Assembly (NCBI RefSeq): GCF_036320965.1
Contig: NC_092225.1
Location: 59,706,924 to 59,770,923, forward strand
Origin: Panulirus ornatus
Lineage: Eukaryota > Arthropoda > Malacostraca > Decapoda > Palinuridae
Direction: 5' to 3'
DNA length: 64,000 nt
Shown: one piece after another, positions 25,003-38,587 of the stretch
Numbering within the stretch: the stretch's first letter is position 1
Layout: each line of letters opens with the position of its first letter
Program-made: the position numbers and the translations under genes
Notes under the pieces: model-generated
Database searches by the model: none
What the model saw: the letters and a program-made list of their open reading frames with translations, nothing else
Told to the model about the DNA's origin: nothing

Positions 25003-25548
25003 AGTACGGCCCTTGGACACGACTAACACGGCCCTTGAGCACGACGGTACGGCCCTTGACCACGACAGTTTAGCCTTTGAACACGAGTGGAACGGCTCTT
25101 GAGCATGACGGTACGGCTCCTGAGCTTGATTACAATAGCCCTTAAGCACGAAGGTACGGCCATTGAGCACGACCGCTACAGCCCTTGAGCACGACGGTAT
25201 GACTCTTGGGCATGAAGGTACGGCGCTTGAGTTCGACTGGAGTGGCCATGAGCACGACGGTACGGACCCTGAGAATGACGGTACGGCCCTTGAACACGAC
25301 AGCACGGCCCTTGAGCTCGAGTAGGACGACCAGTGAGCACGACGGCACGGCCCTTGAACACGGCAATAGGTTCCCTGGAGCACGGCGGTATGACCTTTGA
25401 CCACGATGTTACGACCCATTGGCATTAAGATAGGCGAGCCTATGACCTGACCCTATGAGGGCCAAGCCATCATACCCAATAGTCGTTTTCAAGGGTCGTT
25501 AAACGTGGTGCTTAAAGGTCGTACCCTCGTGCTCACGGGGGTTAATTA
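25003..25548. mobile_element. foldback-like inverted minisatellite, locus B
   Basis: About 20 forward 21-bp units of the type 'cccttgagcacgacggtacg' lie at 25003-25425. A spacer holds 'gggccaagccatcatac'. The inverted arm at 25485-25548 reads 'gtaccctcgtgctcacgg'. The left array is much longer than the right. Confidence 0.6.
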
Positions 25549-25590
25549 TCTGTGAATGTATTTTGCATTCTTACTTGGAGACGGTAATTC

Positions 25591-25615
25591 TTACACACAC
25601 ACACACACACACACA
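25591..25615. repeat. (CA)n microsatellite, short
   Basis: About 12 CA units. Confidence 0.9.
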
Positions 25616-25924
25616 GTCGAAGCTTCGCACAAGGAACCACGCCACTGCCGAAGACATCAAAGGGTCTTTAAGTTTTACAGGCCAAGGAATATATACTTCA
25701 GAATTAACATGTGATGATGTTAACGAAACTAACATTGTGTAAGGAAGTGTGACGAGTCGTCGTACACAATTAGCAAAAAATGGTTTAAGTCGGCTGTCAA
25801 ACTTTTAATGGTGACCATTACGGCAAAAACACAAATCACTGTAGTTAGTTAGTGTGGATTCGAGCGTTAAAAATCCTGCAAAGTATGAGAGCTAATCCAT
25901 GATATATAGCGAGAGACTCGCGGT

Positions 25925-26410
25925 TAGAGGCGGTGTATATAACGAAGAACTTGAGGTGGTGTATATAACGAAGAACTTGAGGTGGTGTATATAACGAAGA
26001 ACTTGAGGCGGTGTATATAACGAAGAACCTGAGGCGGTGTATATAACGAAGAACTTGAGGCGGTGCATATAATAAAGAACTTGAGGCGGTACATATGATA
26101 AAGAACTTGAGACAGTGCATACAACGAAGAACTTGAGACAGTGCATACAACGAAGAACTTGAGGCGATGTATATAACGAAGAACTTGAGACAGTGCATAC
26201 AACGAAGAACTTGAGGCGGTGTATATAACGAAGACCTTGAGTCGGTGTATATAACGAAGACCTTGAGGCGGTGTATATAACAAAGAACTTGAGGCGGTGC
26301 ATACAATGAAGAACTTGAGGCGGTGTATATAACGAAGACCTTGAGGCGGTGTATATAACGAAGACCTTGAGGCGGTGTATATAACAAAGAACTTGAGGCG
26401 GTGCATTTAC
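25925..26410. repeat. minisatellite, 26-bp unit, about 18 copies
   Basis: The unit is 'gaagaacttgaggcggtgta' plus 'tataac'. Positions 25935 and 25961 show the 26-bp step. All three minus frames stay open because 26 is not a multiple of 3, so the 160-193 codon frames are artefacts. Confidence 0.95.
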
Positions 26411-26419
26411 AGTGGAAAG

Positions 26420-27340
26420 TATGTGTGGTAAATGGGCGCAGAACAAAACGTCTGTAAGGTGATTTGTGTTCATGGCTGAGTGGATGGTTTGGGAAGTGGT
26501 GAGTTAATTTATTAGATTGACTGTTTCGCTAGGTGGATGGTTAGTAGGTTAATTCTTTCGCCAGTGGGTAGACCTAGTTTGGTTGGTAGATGTGTATGTT
26601 AGTTGATTAATGGGTAGGTGGAAAGGCTCAAAAGGTAGTTTAGTAGATAGGTAGATTGGGTGGTTGGTTACTGAATGATTAGTCAGAAAGTAGATAAGTA
26701 GAGAGATTGGTTTAAGGTTGTGAGTTACTTCCCTTGAATGGTTGATGGTTGGGTGGTTAGTAGGTGGATGGAAAGCGGGGTCAGAATCGAGAGATGGTCC
26801 GAAGCAGACACTCGTTGGTCCCTCATATATCACCCATCACCCTCCCGATTACCTCCAGCCATCACCTGAACCTCAGTCGATAGTTCGAGAAGAACCTAGT
26901 TACACCATCCAACCTCGCCACCGTCATCTCCTGCCACATGAGATCCCCTCGTCCCCGAGCAGCAGTTCGGCACCAAGAACACATCCAACCCATCCGAAAC
27001 TCGTACAGACCACGACCATTACAGGCCCCTTCCGACCACTATGGACATCATCAGTAATCAGAAGACCGCTATCCCCCCCCCCCGTTGTCTGTGTGAAAGC
27101 TGTCTGTTAAACCCCTCCTCTTCCCTTATGAATTTGTCTACTTCAAGATAATTATCATAATCGTAGACAGGTGGGGAGGCAGGTAAGTAAACACATGAAT
27201 CATCGGGAAGATGAGAGAGATGAGAGAAAACAGGCAGGTAAGAAGGAAAGACAGACACACAGACATACAGGGAGGGGAACAGACACACCGACAGACAGGA
27301 AAGGAAGCAGACAAACAGAAAAGCAGAGAGGCAGATTTGT
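26420..27340. other. stretch without a supported gene
   Basis: The left part has many 'ggtagattgg' or 'ggtggttag' words (diverged short repeats). The right part is complex. No recognised domain. Confidence 0.35.
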
Positions 27341-27344
27341 GCAT

Positions 27345-27640
27345 CTCTGCCAACACTCCGTTGTGACTGGTGATAACACGCCGCTGTGACTGGTGATAAC
27401 ACGCCGCTGTGACTGGTGATAACACCCCGTTGTGGCTGGTGATAACACCCCGTTGTGACTGGTAATAACACGCCGCTGTGACTGTTGATAATACCCCGTT
27501 GTGGCTGGTGATAACACCCCGTTTTGGCTGGTGATAACACTCTGATGTGGCTGGTGATAGCGCAGCATGGGGGGCTGGTGATAACACCCCGTTGTGGCTG
27601 GTGATAACACCCCGTTGTGGCTGGTGATAACACACCATAA
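27345..27640. repeat. minisatellite, 23-bp unit, about 12 copies
   Basis: The unit is 'gataacaccccgttgtggct' plus 'ggt'. One unit near 27560-27585 is altered. Confidence 0.93.
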
Positions 27641-27869
27641 AGGGCTGTTAGCAGCACACGGTAGAAGCCGGTGATAATAATACATCCAGACGAAACAAGA
27701 AGATACTGAGGCGAGAGTGGCGGCCTTGCCTTGTCCTTGGGCCACACCACCACCGGAGGCTGGTGAGATGTAAACACCGACCAGGACCAATCCCTGTACG
27801 ACACTCATCAAGACTCATCGTAATCCAGTCGTCTTACTCTCGTAGCTCACAATTCTTAAACCAGGCCAG

Positions 27870-29290
27870 AGGACCACAACCACTCGCTCCTCCACGATCA
27901 CAACAGGACCATCCCATAACCTTATCTTGTCAACATGCCGCTATACAACCACCTCACCCACATCACCATACCATTAACATCCAACAACCTCACTAGACCA
28001 CCACGAGTCTCTACTGTTAATATCAATATCTTTTCATCAAGTCGCTGCTACGATGCTATACCACTACACTATCATCAACGCTAAACCACTACATTACGAT
28101 GTCGTCATAACTATACCAATACATCAACGTGCAGGTGTAACACTTCACCATCACCACCCACCACCATCACCACCACCACACTTAAATGACACTACGGTAA
28201 GACCATGCCACACAACGCCACTACAGTATACTACTTCTAACTCACTATCATACTACATAACCCCATTGCAGTAGTACATCACTAACCCACATAACTGCAC
28301 TTCAGTTCAACACCATCAACCCATAATTCTACCCCCATACCACATATAGCAAGCCATCATCGAAATATCCCTACCATGCCCAATCCCCTACTACATCTAC
28401 ACCACAGCCTTCAGGACAAAGTACCACATTACTTACACACCACAACGAGCACACCAACCCCACCACTACAACCTTATTACTTAAAACACCATCCAGCCCC
28501 ACCATTTATCTCATTTCCATCACCAGCAATCTCAATCTAGTCCACCCCATCACCGTTACTATTATACACAAACCGCCACCATAAAACATCATCGACGTCA
28601 CCAGAACCCCACCATATCACCAACACCACCACACAGACAGATCACCAACACCACCACATCATCTTCGTCATGGCCAACGTATGACCACCACCACACAAAC
28701 AGATCATTATACACCATCACCAGCACCACTACCACCACTACCAACACACAAACAACATCTACACAAAACCATCTCCACCACCACCACACAACCAACTACA
28801 CCAAACCATCTCCACCTCCACCACACAAACAGACCGCTACACCACACCACCACCACCACCAACGAGCTCACACCACCAACTATCCACCACAACCAACACA
28901 ACACCGAAACACTATCGTACCACCACCACACAACGACCGTACACCACCACCACAACCAACACACACCCAACCCATCTCCACCTTCCACCAACAAACAGAA
29001 CCGTACACCACCACCACCAACCTCCCACACACCAACCACACCAAACCCATCTCTACCCACACACACAAACAGACCGCTACACCACACCACCACCACCACC
29101 ACACAACCAACCACACCAAACCATCTCCACCTCCACCACACAAACAGACCGCTACACCACACCACCACCACCACCACACAACCAACTACACCAAACCATC
29201 TCCACCTCCACCACACAAACAGACCGCTACACCACACCATCTTCACCACCACCACACAACCAAGCCACTGCACCACACACCATCTTCACC
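27870..29290. repeat. A/C-rich, G-poor block with 75-bp tandem units
   Basis: The plus strand is dominated by A and C, with 'caccac' words and very few G. From about 28760 it holds related 75-bp units ending in 'agaccgctac' (29071, 29146, 29221, and an outlying one at 28831). The threonine/histidine- and proline-rich frame at 28681-29334 and its minus-strand shadows are products of this composition. Confidence 0.8.
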
Positions 29291-29499
29291 AATCACCGAG
29301 GCTGAGAGAAGGCGTCGGAGGACCTAGTGCCTGAGCTGGAACTCGGACCTCACAGGTGCTGAGGAAATTCCGCCATTAGCCTATGGTAATAATGCCCGAC
29401 GGTGTCGCTGCTTACTAATGACCGACCCCAGGATGAGAGGGGCTCGATGGCTCCACCAAGCCTCCGCCAGGTTGTGCGACACTAGATAAAATCAACTCC

Positions 29500-29545
29500 G
29501 TGAACACGACGGTACTGACCCCTGAGCACGAAGTTAAAGCCTGTA
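29500..29545 (+). repeat. remnant of the 21-bp foldback minisatellite
   Basis: Two units ('gaacacgacggtactgaccc', 'ctgagcacgaag') match the arrays of loci A-D. No inverted arm is visible. Confidence 0.55.
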
Positions 29546-29553
29546 AGTAAATG

Positions 29554-29557
<4 letters not shown>

Positions 29558-29638
<81 letters not shown>
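29558..29638. repeat. (GA)n microsatellite
   Basis: About 40 GA units. Confidence 0.98.
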
Positions 29639-29639
<1 letters not shown>

Positions 29640-29640
<1 letters not shown>

Positions 29641-31460
29641 CGTGAACAGTAGTACATCAGTGTTATTCCCGAGCGCTATGCAAAGAGCGACAGAATAACT
29701 TGCGTAATTACGTGATGACCATCCACGACTCTCGCACCCAACCCACTCCACACACTCGCCGAACTGATATGTCTCTGTTCTGTGACGGTCGCCCTACAGT
29801 TCATTTTCCCAGTGAAGGAAACAGAAATGAGTGTTTTCTCAACTGAATATTTGGAGGTACAGATCATCCTTTTTCTCTTCTCTACAAACGTGAGTCTCAC
29901 AGCTCCACAAGCACTTCGTGTGTCAAAATGGTCATCTAGGAACCATCCTCAAAGTCTTTAGAAGAAGACGAAAGAAAAATTCCTATTAAGCAATAAAGGC
30001 GATACTGCTTGTTAGATATTCATGAAGCGGAGGTAAGTACAATGACTGGCTGTGGATAACTGCTTCATCTTTGGCCCAATTAGTCTCTCATACGTTATGA
30101 ACCAGAGAGATAATTCCTCCTCGGCTCTGATTTGTACTCGTAACTAACCACCTCGGATGCATTTACCGGGCCTCCTTCTTCAAGGTAATTTGGTCTGCAT
30201 TTTGAGAATGCTCACTAGCCACTCAAGGTTAATGGGGCTTGTCCCTTACCTTGTGTGTGGTACAAGCGAACATATAGAAATAGACGAACAGTGGAATATA
30301 TGATGGTCTATGAGAGGGGGACAGTATGTGGGAATACATGGGAAAGCTAAGTAACACACGGCCTTCATAGTCTTCGACAAGGTCATCTGCTGGAGGGCTG
30401 TTCTTGGGAGTACATGCGAAAGCTAGATACAGGAGACATGATGCTCTGCGATGAGGTTATCTGGTGTAGAGTAGTGCTTACGACAAGTCTTTCCCAAAAG
30501 GCTAGGCTAACGTAACTCTCATTACAGGAAAGTCTAGGGTTACGATGAGCAAGTCACGTGAGTTATCTTTATTCAAATTTTCCGTATGAGATGGAGAGAT
30601 CAGATGTTTGTGGGGATGGTAAGAGTGACATGAATTCCCAGTCTGTATAGATTGAGCCAGGCCAGTAAGGCATATGGTTCTTTCTTATACACCACTCCCT
30701 CCGGCTCATCGGCAAAGAGGCTGGACTAGTGAGCCTAATTCTGAATTAAGTCGGGCACTGAACTGAAAGGATAGACTGCGTGGCTCTGGTCTTGAGGAGA
30801 GTAAGAGCTGAAAAATAAATCTAGATTCTAAATGAACGATTGTGGGACCGGTCGAAAACAGTATGGTTGAACTAATGTTAATTAAAGATAATGTAGTTGT
30901 GCTACCACGGAAGTAGTTGATGAATGTGTGGTTAAACTAGTTTGGGATAAGTAATTGTAAGTGTGGTTTAACACAAGTTAGTGTGTGTGCTGGAACTAAT
31001 TTGGAGCATGTAATGGAGGGTTTGGTGGAAATAATTTGAGACTAGTTAGTGAAGGTGCGACGGAACTAATTTGAGACTAGTTAGTGAAGGTGCGACGGAA
31101 CTAATTTGAGACTAATTAGCAAATGTCTCTAAACTAATCTTGAAGTCGTATTTCAACCTGCAAACTAGTAAATGGGACAACACAATTTCGGTGAGGTAGA
31201 ATACTAATTTACTCTAATGCAAATTCTTGTGTAGCTAGAACAGATCAGGTAATTGTGGGCATAGTGGAACACAGCAGCACCTTTATCATCCGGTTATGAC
31301 TGGATGAATCCGGCAACAGATCCACTCGGACGCAACGGAAGAAAAAAGTGACATGTGATAATTCCTGTTTTTGTTTCAGAGGGAATGTATCTCTGACGTG
31401 TGTTTACTTAGCGTTGCACGGCTACCCTCCTCCTCCCACGTCTTGGTCCGTCATTACAGA
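29640..31460. other. stretch without a supported gene
   Basis: A short internal repeat 'ctaatttgagactagttagt' (about 3 diverged units) lies at 31030-31120. Otherwise complex sequence with no long frame. Confidence 0.4.
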
Positions 31461-31469
31461 CATTGCTAA

Positions 31470-32095
31470 TGAACCTCCCTCACACGGTGTGGAGAACCCA
31501 CCTCACACGGTTTGGAGAACCACCGTCACACGGCCTGGAGAACCTCCATCACACGGTCTGGAGAACCTCCCTCACACGGTTTGGAGAACCACCCTCACAC
31601 GGTCTGGAGAACTCCCTCACACGGTTTGAAGAACCACCCTCACACGGCCTGGAGAACCTCCATCACACGGTCTGGAGAACCTCCCTCACACGGTTTGGAG
31701 AACCACCATCACACGGTCTGGAGAACCTCCCTCACACGGTCTGGAGAACCACCCTCACATGGTCTGGAGAACCACCCTCACACGGTCTGGAGAACCTCCC
31801 TCACACGGTTTGGAGAACCACCCTCACACGGCCCGGAGAACCTCCATCACACGGTCTGGAGAACCTCCCTTACACGGTTTGGAGAACCTCCATCACACGG
31901 TCTGGAGAACCTCTCTCACACGGTTTGGAGAACCTCCCTCACACGGCCTGGAGAACCTCCCTCACACGGTTTGGAGAACCTCCCTCACACGGTTTGGAGA
32001 ACCTCCATCACACGGTCTGGAGAACCTCCCTCACACGGTTTGGAGAACCTCCCTCACACGGTCTGGAGAACCTCCCTGCCACGGCTCAGCGAACC
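31470..32095. repeat. minisatellite, 23-bp unit, about 27 copies
   Basis: The unit is 'cctccctcacacggtctgga' plus 'gaa'. 'cacgg' recurs at 31506 and 31529. Variants alternate 'ggtttg', 'ggtctg' and 'ggcctg'. The three overlapping 120-244 codon frames are artefacts of the 23-bp period. Confidence 0.96.
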
Positions 32096-32099
32096 TTCC

Positions 32100-32650
32100 T
32101 GACACATGCAAGTCATCGTAGAGCACGAACTCAAAGACACAATTTCCAGGACGAGAAAGAAAGAGGTACTCACATACTCCATATCAATGGATCTTAGATC
32201 CTTTCTCTTAGTTCTCTCTTCGAATCTGGTTCTCTATTTCAGTTTTACTGGGATTCTAGCTCCTCTTCCTTCTCCTCCTTCGAGTCCACTTAGGATTGAC
32301 TCCTCTTCCTTCTGTTTCAGTAGACTCTGAATTCTCTTCCCTACATCTTACTGGGACTTGACTCCTACGATTTCATTGGGAACTGGATTCCTTTCCTTCC
32401 AGTCCGACTTGGACTTGGAAAACCTCTTCCTTCCACTCTGCTCGGGCTTTCAGCTTTGAGACAAATACTCCTTCATGCAAGAGTGTTGCAGATCCTAAGC
32501 TGAGACGACTCACTGTATAAAACTACTGTATTTTGGCACTCACCAGCCGTGCCACAGTGACTTGTAAGTGTATTTCCTGAGAATACTTGTGAGGCTTCTG
32601 TATTCCACGATCGAGGTTCTATGGGTAACTTGACCGCTACAGGACCTCCT
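32100..32650. other. stretch without a supported gene
   Basis: T/C-rich with diverged 'tctcttccttc' and 'actgggacttgactcct' words. Confidence 0.35.
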
Positions 32651-32654
32651 TATG

Positions 32655-33005
32655 CCAACTTATGCCACTGACATTTCTCCTGCAAGACCCCTGTAATGCT
32701 TAGATCCTTGATGCAAGACTTGTGTAACGTTTGAAGCACCGTTGTAGGACTCATGTGACACTGGCACAACACTCGTGAGACGCTGGAGACACTGGTACAA
32801 GTCTCATGTAACGCTGGGGATACTGTTGCAAGACGCATGTAACACACCGATGCAGGACTTATGTTACACTGGTACGAGACGCATATAAAGCTGGAGACGC
32901 TGATACATGTCTCATGTAACTGTAGGGATGTTGGAACAAGACTCACGTAACACACCGATGCAGGACACCTAATACTAAGGACAATAATACGAGGTGGGAA
33001 CATAG
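32655..33005. repeat. diverged minisatellite-like region
   Basis: Irregular repeats of 'caagactcatgtaac', 'gctggagacactg' and 'acaccgatgcaggac'. No single period dominates. Confidence 0.6.
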
Positions 33006-33595
33006 TTAAACACTCATGTTACACTTGTACAAGTGTTAAGGTGGAGGAACAGGTGCAGCACACGATTATAAGATCCATCGATAGGGGCAATACTGCAAGA
33101 CCAGCTGGTGATGGCAATACTGCTTCAGGATCTGCTGACGATGGCTACACGTGTTGCAAGATGATCTGATTAGTGATTAGGTACTTGACGTTACACCTTT
33201 ATTCACCACCTTGGAGGTCGATATGCCTCAGGCCCAAGCACCTAACCAACTAACCAACCAACCGACCATTTGGTTGACAATGCTCACCATTTGGTAGGCG
33301 TTGCACAGGTTCTAGTGCGAGAAGCGAACATCATGTAGGACATGTTGAGCCGCTGAGGGCATGACTGCTGATGGCGGTGGTAGGGTATCGCTTCCAGGTG
33401 TTCTCCTCTTTCATGGCGAAAGCGCGTCCGGTTACCGTATCCGTCCTGCAAGATCTGGACCCCGAGCATCGCTCGAGGCTTAGTTAATCAAAAGAGCTCC
33501 TCCTCCTTCCTCCATATCTAAGAGATGGCCACGGTTGACCAGCTCACTTGCCTCCCACTGGAGACGCACAGCACGTGCGGCTACGTGGAGGACGT

Positions 33596-33903
<308 letters not shown>

Positions 33904-34316
33904 CCTCCATGACTCGTCGACCAAGCAAGCATCACCTGCGGTAAACACTCCCCATGGAATTGACCACCACGCGTAACTTATGTATGTCTACCCCGGCCAG
34001 GGATGAACGGCCAGGGCCTTCTCCTTGGCTGTGGGCGGAAGAAAAACCTCGCAGGGAAAAACCGCCCTCAACACACACTGTCCTAGAGACCGCTCTCGCG
34101 TGCCCCCCTTCCCTCCTACCCGCGAGGGGAGAATATACGAGATTGATGCAGTAATTCATGCTTAGATGTATCTCATTTGTTGCTCATTACTCCGTTGTTA
34201 GTTGTTTATTATGATGGATGTGCCTCACTTGTGCCAGAGATGCGAATACCATCGCCCACCCTTCTCTTATCGGGGAGAAAATAAGATAATAAAACACATC
34301 AGGAAGCTATAAAGCT

Positions 34317-34317
<1 letters not shown>

Positions 34318-34404
<87 letters not shown>
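34318..34404. repeat. compound (AC)n-(AT)n microsatellite
   Basis: About 9 AC units switch directly to about 34 AT units. Confidence 0.97.
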
Positions 34405-34407
<3 letters not shown>

Positions 34408-34703
34408 CAGGCCAGCCTGACCCTCTTACTCAGCAGCTATCTCGCTCGTCACTGTACCCACGGAACCATTGCGACGCCATAAAAACAGCAAGATCGTGTC
34501 CAGGGTTAAGGGCTGTACAGACGGGAGCCAGCAGGAGCGACCTGCACTCTTGGCAGAGCGGCCACGGCCGGGCCGGCGCCTGGCCACACCCAGGAAGGGT
34601 TCAGCGGGCCAGATATGCCCGCACCCTCATTAGAATCTCGCCCTCCATCTCAGGTGGAAATGCAGGCCTCACTTTCACACCCACGGTAAACCAGCATTAT
34701 TGT

Positions 34704-34707
<4 letters not shown>

Positions 34708-34783
<76 letters not shown>
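34708..34783. repeat. (GA)n microsatellite
   Basis: About 38 GA units. Confidence 0.98.
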
Positions 34784-34788
<5 letters not shown>

Positions 34789-35095
34789 AAAAAAGTTTAA
34801 GTCCACGAAGGAATGATACGTTGATGTCCCCATTTCTGGATTTACAGTACTCGAGACGTGTCACCTTAACCAAAATCTTGCCCTCATCGTGCTTGAATCT
34901 CTCCACAGACGCCTTAAACCTCTCTTCCTCCATTCCCATGTCTTGTGTTCCGTGTCGCTCCTACTCTGAAGCAGCAGCAGCAGTAGGAACAGCAGTGGCA
35001 GCTGCAAGAAGGGGCAGGGAATAGAGACAATCTGGTCCATCAACATCCACCCCCACCCCCCCACACACACACCCAACACCACCACAAAGGAGGAA

Positions 35096-35121
35096 TGTGT
35101 GTGTGTGTGTGTGTGTGTGTG
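35096..35121. repeat. (GT)n microsatellite, short
   Basis: About 12 GT units. Confidence 0.9.
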
Positions 35122-35568
35122 ACGCCCCGAACCAGACCCAGCTCCATACATCACACTCTACAACACCACACTACAAATGCTGAGCTTCTATTTACGTCTG
35201 GCTGGTGACGATATAATAATCCGCGCGATAATTAAGCACCGAAGGGAATATAACAAATGACTGCTGCCTTCGCGAACACATGTACCCATTTATTTAGACG
35301 TCCGTGTATTGATCATGCTCTGCAGCTCTGTGATTCATGGGTCGGTCTACAGATTACGCGCGACACAGAATTTCTAAAGGTACTCTGTAAAAGCCATGCC
35401 CCCGAGAGATTTACGAGATAATGGAGTTCGAACAACCGTATAAATGGAACGTGTGTGGGGTCCTGCAAGGGGAGAGCCTGACACCTCCACGGTTTGTATA
35501 TGTACATACACAACCCTTAAAATAGGAAAGGTGTTCACACGTTTAAACACGACGAATTGAAATGTTGC

Positions 35569-35670
<102 letters not shown>

Positions 35671-35924
35671 AAAGAGAAGTGACTTGTCGTAGTTCACCTG
35701 AGAGTGATCTTTACAGGATGGCAATGAGTAATACGTGTGGCCGAGTGTGATGCATAATGTGCACTAAGGTATGATACATTGGACCAGTGTTTTGAATGTT
35801 AATGGTCAACTTTTTTTGTGTTGCTCTCTTTTTTTTTTTTTTTGCCAAGGGATGGAGAGGAGAGAGGGGGAGGAGGACAAGAGGCTGGCTTGATATTATG
35901 ATTCAGACAGTTATCTGCCCTACT

Positions 35925-35929
<5 letters not shown>

Positions 35930-35996
<67 letters not shown>
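35930..35996. repeat. (GA)n microsatellite
   Basis: About 33 GA units. It faces a (CT)n tract 72 bp downstream. Confidence 0.98.
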
Positions 35997-35999
<3 letters not shown>

Positions 36000-36063
36000 G
36001 GTGGGGACAGTCGCTGAATGAGAACGCTCACCTGGCCTCGAGAAGGCATTTCCATCCTTTTTT

Positions 36064-36067
<4 letters not shown>

Positions 36068-36124
<57 letters not shown>
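36068..36124. repeat. (CT)n microsatellite
   Basis: About 28 CT units, inverted relative to 35930-35996. Confidence 0.98.
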
Positions 36125-36128
<4 letters not shown>

Positions 36129-36559
36129 TCTTATACATCGTAACATCATCCCCGGCCGGAAGTTTAACCTAATCCTAATAGAAGACGTGTAAAGCTACTG
36201 GATACGATACGAATAAAAAAGCACACCTTCCCTCACCTCACATCTCTCCTTCCCGTTCTCATCTAGCTGATCAGGACCTCTCCTGCTCTTCTTACCTCCC
36301 TAGAACTGTAGCCTGAAGTACTCTAATCACGTACAACCCCGTGCCTTCCTCCTTCCAGGCTAGGCTTTCTGCTCCCTACTCCATCCTCTCCCACTAATCC
36401 GACGTATATATCCTATACATACGAACGCTTTTGCTCTCCCATCATCTGTTGTCACTGGTGGACCTCCTGTAAGTATTTAGGCTGGGTGGGGTGGTCGAGT
36501 CTCACTTCCATCCCCCTCCCCCCACAGTAGTACATGTATGTTTACAGAGCATCCATACG

Positions 36560-36612
<53 letters not shown>
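36560..36612. repeat. (GT)n microsatellite
   Basis: About 26 GT units. Confidence 0.97.
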
Positions 36613-36614
<2 letters not shown>

Positions 36615-37670
36615 GCTATTGTCCCATTTATGACCTCGAATGACCCCTGAGCCACCTGTTGGGAGCTCCTTTCTTCAACCACACTTCTGGTGACGCCCTG
36701 GGAACTCCCTCCTTGCATACGTTTTCCCTCCTACGTGTGGCAGTAGTCACTACGTACAGAATATTTACGCTCCCTCTAATCCAGGCAGTGTCTTAGTCTC
36801 CATCGACAAGGTGGCCCAGATCCGCCAATGCACAAAGGTCCTTCCCCTTTCCGCCATGGCTGTTGTCTATACAATTACGATTATAATTGATAGATGAAAA
36901 GGGAATCGCGTGGCTGCCCTGAATTTGCCATATTTTTACATATGTTTACAAATGTTTGTCAATCCGTGGCGCAAGGTGAACCTGACTCTAAGAACCCGAA
37001 GACGTTTGCGAAACGTTTGACGCAACGAACGTTCCTCAGTCAATGTCGTAGGAAGGAGGCGGGTCGCTAGGTGGAGTTTTCCAGAGTGGTGAATGAGTTT
37101 GCGATGCTCTCCGAACCGTAAATGAAATACTGAATACGAAAGGATTGAGGACAGTAAAGGCTTCCAAGTTCAACGTCATTCTTTTTCGTTCTGCCTGGAT
37201 GTTACTTTGGTTTAACGACTTCTGACTCTGGTCCTGGTTATCATCTGCTGAGGTCGTCATATACATAAAAGATTATCATAGACGATAAAAGAAATGTATA
37301 TGTTTGTTATCGCGTCTTCTTTATCATATTAGCAATGGTCTGCCAACACAGGGGAACCCGGTTTGTGTTATGAAGTTATCTCATATAATACTCGTCAGAA
37401 CTTATAATTCTTATACAGTGTACTCACTTATTTAATAAGCAACTTGTATGCTAATGTCGACGATAATGTTATTTGTTGGTTATACGTCCCGTAAGACCTA
37501 CAGGGCTTGAACAAGACTTCGGAGATAGATGGGACGATCTAGATATATTTGAACATACATGTACAAGCACATTATAAAGCTTTCATATTCAGTTTCATAC
37601 TACTATCTTACTTTCCTCTTTAAACAGAGAATAAAATTCACGTCAGTATGAGGTTTAGATAAAATCACGT
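36613..37670. other. stretch without a supported gene
   Basis: Complex sequence with no recognised domain. Confidence 0.35.
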
Positions 37671-37671
<1 letters not shown>

Positions 37672-37733
<62 letters not shown>

Positions 37734-37760
37734 TATATATATATATACATATATATATTC
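37672..37760. repeat. (AT)n microsatellite
   Basis: Interrupted once near 37730. It abuts the Penelope-type repeat. Confidence 0.97.
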
Positions 37761-37765
37761 CTATG

Positions 37766-38055
<290 letters not shown>

Positions 38056-38230
38056 TATGATTGTGAATATCGCTTAGATTCTCCCCTCCTAACACTTCCA
38101 AACCAACCTGAAGCACTATATGATGTATCTGGCTGAGATTTTTTTTTCTTTTCAAGAAATACAAATTTTTGGTACGATTTAGAAGACGGGAGAGTCAAGC
38201 CTAAGCGAACCTGCTTCAATATTTTATGCG

Positions 38231-38233
<3 letters not shown>

Positions 38234-38299
<66 letters not shown>
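38234..38299. repeat. (GA)n microsatellite
   Basis: About 33 GA units. Confidence 0.98.
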
Positions 38300-38301
<2 letters not shown>

Positions 38302-38354
38302 GGGGAAAGTAAACAACAAACTAGTTAGATGAGATTAGGATAGAAAAGTAAGCA

Positions 38355-38358
<4 letters not shown>

Positions 38359-38427
<69 letters not shown>
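38359..38427. repeat. (CT)n microsatellite
   Basis: About 34 CT units, inverted relative to 38234-38299 with a 60-bp spacer. Confidence 0.98.
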
Positions 38428-38429
<2 letters not shown>

Positions 38430-38509
38430 GTAGCGTTAAGGCCAGACCTCCTCTCTTAGAACTTGGGTCTGTGTGGTCTGTGTGTCTATGCCACCCTACT
38501 TAACCATGT

Positions 38510-38511
<2 letters not shown>

Positions 38512-38585
<74 letters not shown>
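38512..38585. repeat. (CT)n microsatellite
   Basis: About 36 CT units. Confidence 0.98.

Positions 38586-38587
<2 letters not shown>

Noticed and set aside
25925..26410. CRISPR-like regular array
   Set aside because: The 26-bp repeat units are contiguous with no unique spacers, and the sequence is eukaryotic.
28681..29334. 217-codon Thr/His/Pro-rich frame
   Set aside because: Composition of the A/C-rich block explains it; there is no domain or start context.
31463..32197. 244-codon open frame with repeated 'LTRFGEPPSHGLENL'
   Set aside because: It is generated by the 23-bp minisatellite. All three frames give similar long frames.
33284..33469. tRNA- or ribozyme-like 'ttcatggcgaaagcgcgtcc'
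   Set aside because: GAAAGCGC resembles the Penelope-type signature, but no CUGANGA core or arms were found nearby.
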